Below are positions 59,422-64,000 of a DNA stretch of 64,000 nucleotides, one piece after another (the stretch's first letter is position 1; each line of letters starts with the position of its first letter). Under the pieces are notes generated by a model. That model did no database searches, had not been told where the DNA came from, and saw only the letters and a program-made list of their open reading frames with translations. Origin of the DNA: Rhododendron vialii. Its lineage: Eukaryota > Streptophyta > Magnoliopsida > Ericales > Ericaceae. The DNA lies in contig NC_080564.1 of the NCBI RefSeq assembly GCF_030253575.1, positions 8,104,501-8,168,500 of the forward strand, given 5' to 3'. The position numbers were made by a program, and so were the translations under genes.

Positions 59422-60989
59422 GCTCTGTTTGGAACTCAAGAAAAATGAGATAAAAGGAAAATAAAATAAAATGGGAGGAAAATGGAAGAGGAAATTTACG
59501 ATTCACATAACTAAAAATTGCTATTTTTTTCTCTCTTTTTCTTCCAATCAAACAATAGGAGGAATTTTTTTTTTTTTCCTTTCTTTTCATTTCATTTTAT
59601 TTCATTTCCTTAAGTTCGAAACGGAGCCTTAATTAGGAACAGAGGGATTAATATTTTTCCATAACTAGAGTCCTTAGCGAGTTTTATGAAATGAACGATT
59701 TCGATCTTCTTTATGGGCGAGATCAACTCACATAACCCGAACCGGAAGGGGGAGGGACTGGATCGGAGCATAACCGCAAGTGGGGGCCCACAGAACGGTG
59801 GTGGGTAGGCATAACCGCATAACCTACCTTTGCGCGTTTGCCAAATCGACGTCGTCAACTGCAAGGTCTCGCATGTGCATGAGATCTATCTCGATCTCTT
59901 ATGCGATAAGAATGGAATTTTCAGATACACGTCCCATTAACGCCTTCTTTTCCTTCCTTTTGATTTAAGAATTGTTAATTGTTTGACTGACTTTAAAGTG
60001 GCCCATTAGACTGGGAGATCTTACTTTAATCCTCTGATTAGGGCGATGAGATCTTACCTTAAAAAGGAGCTATTCAGAAAAAACCCTTTTTCAGATAACC
60101 GTCCTCCACCTACACGCAACCCATCTACGCCCTGTTTGTTCGGTGAATTAAAAAACAATTGTGTTTTTCCAACCCGACCTCGAAGGAGTTGATAGCAAGA
60201 TTGGAAACTGAGATCTCAAAAATGAGCAAATTTCTAAATCTCGGGTATTGTTCAAAACTTAGGAAAATTTTGCACATTGGTTGGAGTGGCTGTTCTAGAG
60301 ATGTCAAATTCTACCGTATTAAATTGTCACTTAAGCCTTCGAAAAGATTTTACATCTCCACTTTTGACCTCATTTGTTAGAGAATTGGGAGATGGTGTTA
60401 TGTAGTGGTGTGCGTAGCACCATGCTACGTACTTCCGAACTGTCGGATCGTGCATCTGACGGTTCGAATTTCATCTCGACAATAAACGGCTTTTGATCGT
60501 TAGTTGTCGAGATAAGATCCAAGTTGAGGTGCACAGCACCGACCCGAACGAAGGCCCGAAGTCCTTCGTTGGAGAGTTGGGGGCAATGTGGTATGGGATG
60601 ACCTTGTTTGCTTTCACTAATAAAAGTTTTGCAAAACAAATATTTTTTCCCATTAAATTTCATATTTGCTAGACACCAAAATAGATCGATAGTTGATCGA
60701 TAGGCCAGGGTCTCTTGTATTATGTGATTTGGGGAAGCTTCTGAGCAGGTGCTGGAAAGTTTGGAACCAACGCAAGCTGAGAAATTGTTTAGAATCAGCA
60801 ACATAATATTTCGAAGTACCAACAAAAAAAAAAAAAACCAGCAACAGGCTGGAATATGGGCTTTTCAACTTGTACAAATATTTGTTTTTGGATAATGCAA
60901 AGTATTTTAGGTCAGCTTGCCTGCATATCGGACTAATTTCTACAGTTCCTCTCGCAGCCTTTTCATACAATTACACGTGGGGTAAAATG

Positions 60990-61090
60990 ACCCAAAAGTT
61001 TCAAGCAATAACGAGACTCGAACTTGAAACCTTAGAAAAGAACAAATCTCGCACGTATGAGGCCAAGACGACCGGACCTACCACTTGTAC
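60990..61090 (-). repeat. tRNA-like SINE remnant
   Basis: On the minus strand an A-box-like AAGTGGTAGGTCCGG is followed after about 50 bases by AGTTCGAGTCTCG, close to the B-box consensus. The acceptor-stem ends do not pair, so no tRNA is called. Confidence 0.35.
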
Positions 61091-61539
61091 AAATGGTAAC
61101 CCTTTTCTTCTGACTGAATTTGAGGAAACTTCCCTCTATACATAAGTTTACATGAAAAAGTTAAAACTGGATTTGAAAAGCTCAAGGCAATATGGCATTG
61201 CTTGCTCCATTGAGCTCTAGAACTAAATTCTCATGATAAAGCTTGGGAACAATCTAATTTTTTTGACATTTCAAAAATTAAGCAATTTATGTGTCAAAAT
61301 CCCTATACAGAACGTCTAAATTTTTTTTTCTGATTTCCAAAGAAGCTACACGTAAGAGAAGGGAAACCGGAATCAACCACAACCACCCCATATGGAATAT
61401 GCACAAGCAATTTTCACACGGAGAGGTAAGAGCAATGCCGCTTTTGGCGGCAAAGACTCTGCAATCTAAGGAAAAATCCAGGAAAATTTCAGTCGTCATC
61501 ATCTAAATAATTCCGTATTGGCTAATTTGTTTAACTTGT

Positions 61540-61705
61540 AACTTTGAGTTTTAAAAACATCCAATCCAATTTTACTGGTTAATTCATTCCATGATTTGTG
61601 GGTTCATATAGTATTTCAAGAACAACATATAACTTGAAGTTTTAAAAACATTCAATCCAATTTTATTGGTAAATTCATCCCATGATTTGTGGGTTTATAG
61701 AAGTT
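61540..61705. repeat. Tandem duplication, period about 91 bp
   Basis: AACTTTGAGTTTTAAAAACA at 61540 recurs at 61631 as AACTTGAAGTTTTAAAAACA. Both are followed by CAATCCAATTTTA(C/T)TGGT and CCATGATTTGTGGGTT. Confidence 0.8.
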
Positions 61706-62035
61706 TCTTAGTAAAATAAAGTTGAAGTCTCTCTCTCTCTCCTTATCCTCTTCTTCCATCCGGACTTCTACTAGATATATACGTAAGATTTTAACACGTG
61801 GAGATATGGATGGTTATTGGCTAATTTTAGCCTAAGCCCCTTTCCAGATTCTCTTCGTAAAAAATAAGTATTTATTTCTGTTTTACGAGACAAATCACTC
61901 ACTCACAACACATCACATTTAATTCAAAAAATAAGTACTTATTCCCAAATAAGTACTTATTTTGAGAATTCGGAAGAGGTACTCTCTCATCTCAAGATTT
62001 TCTTTGGTCCTCAAAACGAGAACCTAAAAATAGTA

Positions 62036-62345
62036 GTCTATCCGTCCCGATTTATTTGTCTCCTTATATGTCCCAAATTGATTGTCTAATTTCAAAATCA
62101 ATGGCTCAGATTATGTAAATTTTCAAATCAAAGGATTAGATTTGGTTTTCTTAATAAGTTGGAAACCTGAGATTGGACAAACAAATCAAGACGGAAGGAA
62201 TAGAAATTTTCAAGAAATTAAAAAAATATATATATTTAACACCTTATCAAATATCAATAAATTCTTTTAATTTCTATAAAAGGCTTGATTATTTTCAAGT
62301 CCTCATTTTTAGATCGGACAAACATTTTAGTACGGAAGTAGTAAA
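62036..62345. mobile_element. Stowaway-like MITE, apparently composite
   Basis: The left tip CTATCCGTCCCGATTTATTT pairs with GGACAAACAAATCAAGACGG at about 62174-62193 and more weakly with the outer right tip ACATTTTAGTACGGAAGTAG. This suggests one copy next to, or inside, another. Confidence 0.5.
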
Positions 62346-62489
62346 TTTTATGGTGTACCAATCGGTCAAAATTATCCCATAAAATTATAAAATCTGAAAT
62401 TGGGCCCATACACTTATAAGAATCTTATCCTCTCAAATACGTGTATAATTGTATTATCGTATGGATAACTTTTTTGATTTCCCAAAAGT

Positions 62490-62745
62490 TTTATATTATC
62501 GCTCTAATACTAGGTTCACTTAGCTCTTGCATATGCGTCCGAGTCACCTTTTGCATCTTATAAGTGTTCCGATGAACCAGATTAATCTCTATAGGCCTTC
62601 CCACAGTTCCTTTCCATGCGTTTGCGTCAGTTGAGGTGGCCCTAAAGACAGATGGTTGTTGAGAGGAATCGGCCAAGCGACCTTAGAGTGGTAAGCTCTG
62701 CTGAGACAAATCAATTAACCACTACGGCAACCCCTTGGTTTATGT
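62490..62745 (-). repeat. tRNA-derived SINE-like remnant
   Basis: On the minus strand GGGGTTGCCGTAGTGGTTAA is an A-box-like head, and the downstream part is SINE-like in composition. A clear B box was not found. Confidence 0.3.
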
Positions 62746-62875
62746 AACTCTTCATTAATCTTTCTATTTTACAATACCGTGCACGGGTCTGATGCTAGTG
62801 GAATAAGGACGCGAATGTCATGGTTGAGTCATGTTGAGAATTACGCAAGTAACCAACTCATTTCATAATTTTATA

Positions 62876-63110
62876 CTCCCTCCGTACACATTTGTTGGTC
62901 CATTTTGGAAATTCATGCCATTTTCAAATCATTTTATCTTTCAATTTATAATATTTTTTATAATTTTGAAAACATAGAATAATAAAACTAATTGAAATCT
63001 ATCAAACAAGATCCATATTGCATATTTTTTGGAGTCCATATTAAAATATATAAACAATTGAAAATGACACGGACTCTCAAAAAGGACTAACAAACATGGA
63101 CGAAAAGAGT
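62876..63110. mobile_element. Stowaway-like MITE
   Basis: The tips CTCCCTCCGTACACATTTGT and ACAAACATGGACGAAAAGAG are inverted repeats flanked by TA on both sides (62874-62875 and 63111-63112). Length 235 bp, the same as the 46572 copy. Confidence 0.75.
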
Positions 63111-63164
63111 AGTAGTTTCATATTCAATATCTATCAAACTTTGTTCTGAATTTTGTGTAGTTAC

Positions 63165-63395
63165 AAACCCCAAGCGGTTGGCTAGGTGGTCGAGGCCTGA
63201 GACAATGAGACTTAGGGTCTGTTCCCCCTATTAAGGTCTTAGAGTTGAAACCATTCAAGTGTTATCAACTCATTTGGGGCCAGTCCATACAGAATTTTGC
63301 TCCGGCTTTATTTGGCTCACTATAAGTGGTCCTTGGGATTAGGCCCCTAGAATTAGTTGAGGTGCGCGTAAATTGGCCCAGACACGTGACTTTTC
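63165..63395 (+). repeat. tRNA-derived SINE-like element
   Basis: The head AAGCGGTTGGCTAGGTGGTC is A-box-like and GAGTTGAAACCATTCA stands where a B box would be. The tail GAGGTGCGCGTAAATTGGCC resembles plant SINE 3' ends. It shares its middle (GGGGCCAGTCCATAC...CCGGCTTTATTTGG) with the repeats at 28120 and 56977. Confidence 0.5.
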
Positions 63396-64000
63396 AAAAA
63401 CAATTTTTTTGTGTAATTACTAATTGCTAATGGCGACTATGTATTCCATTCTAATGAACCCCCATAAAAGTTAGCAATGGGTACTTGTTGCTTATTCATG
63501 TTAGAATTTCATAATCAGAATAGTCAGGATTACATCTGATGCCAAAGTTTGCAAACTGCTATATGTTTGCTAGCTGCTAAGCAAACTGCTAGTGAAAATA
63601 CCAGAATGGTGCTGTAATTTTTATTGAAAACCAGAAGTTTTCTGTATATTTGTGAATTTGGCATCTATTGAAACAGAAAACAGGTTTAAGTAGGATTAAT
63701 GTTATAGAGTTTTGGAGAGAAAACACTTTCGAGCAAGACGGTGAACATCTTAATATACACTTGGACATCACTATGATGACACTTTTAAAGTAGCTTCAAA
63801 ATTTCAGGCCCAGAAACGGGAATTTCGGTTTTAGAGGTTCAAGCAAGCCTCTCAACACTGGAAAAAACGCACAGATAAACTTTTCGCCCTTTGTTTGGCT
63901 TCCGGCTTTGTTTTGAAGGCAAATAGTTGAAAATTTTCCATGTAGAACGCAAGCAAGCCTCTCAACACAGAAAGAACATGTACACTTTGCTTCTGGCTTT

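Larger units (their letters stand above)
58486..64000. other. Region upstream of PMI, repeat-rich and without a recognised gene
   Basis: The PMI leader and promoter occupy the left part, with two AG microsatellites. Beyond lie Stowaway-like MITEs (59291-59421, 62036-62345, 62876-63110), SINE-like remnants (about 60990-61090, 62490-62745, 63165-63395) and a tandem duplication at 61540-61705. I found no coding frame resembling a known protein. Confidence 0.55.

Noticed and set aside
59610-60825. Open frames at 59610-59864 and 60370-60825 (minus)
   Set aside because: No domain or homologue is recognised; they lie among MITE and repeat sequence with no splice or promoter context.
1-64000. CRISPR arrays, rRNA genes, bacterial operons or phage genes
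   Set aside because: None seen. Everything recognised is plant nuclear sequence or plant transposable elements, apart from the mitovirus-like relic.

Overview
This is nuclear DNA from a flowering plant, almost certainly a eudicot and probably woody. The evidence is AT-rich intergenic DNA, GT-AG introns, many plant-type MITEs and SINE-like sequences, long-LTR retrotransposons, and five plant genes that can be spliced together exon by exon. I cannot name the species; Ericales would only be a guess.

Layout. 1-~9563: most of a Tat-lineage Ty3/gypsy retrotransposon on the minus strand, cut by the left window edge. It has a right-hand 5' LTR, a primer-binding site and a gag-pol frame of 1,964 codons broken by only two stop codons. 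A separate spliced gene runs on the opposite strand (1-2026) and carries the gypsy-type transposon domain. 9564-14280: repeats and a frame-broken relic of an unrecognised multi-exon gene. 15987-24730 (minus): a seven-coding-exon gene for a five-KH-domain RNA-binding protein, with an inferred 5' UTR exon. 24740-27290: a dense nest of foldback/MITE elements. 27300-34487 (plus): MED21, a Mediator subunit, whose 4.2-kb last intron has collected repeats and a fragment of a mitovirus-type RNA polymerase. 35581-37190 (minus): a class II LBD transcription factor with a C-terminal EAR-like motif. 39590-42969: a 3,380-bp solo LTR with a perfect 5-bp target duplication. 43000-48190: MITEs and a SINE-like relic. 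48200-51476 (plus): RPS7 (eS7) with site II promoter motifs. 52918-58485 (minus): type I phosphomannose isomerase. 58500-64000: microsatellites, Stowaway-like MITEs and SINE-like sequences with no gene.

The five intact host genes are ordinary housekeeping or regulatory genes (RNA binding, transcription, translation, mannose/ascorbate metabolism). They do not form a functional cluster. The items most worth a second look are the spliced antisense gene in the Tat element, the mitovirus-like fragment between two related flanking sequences in the MED21 intron, the shortened fifth KH domain, the solo LTR, and several strongly palindromic elements. I saw no convincing new defence, toxin or biosynthetic system.
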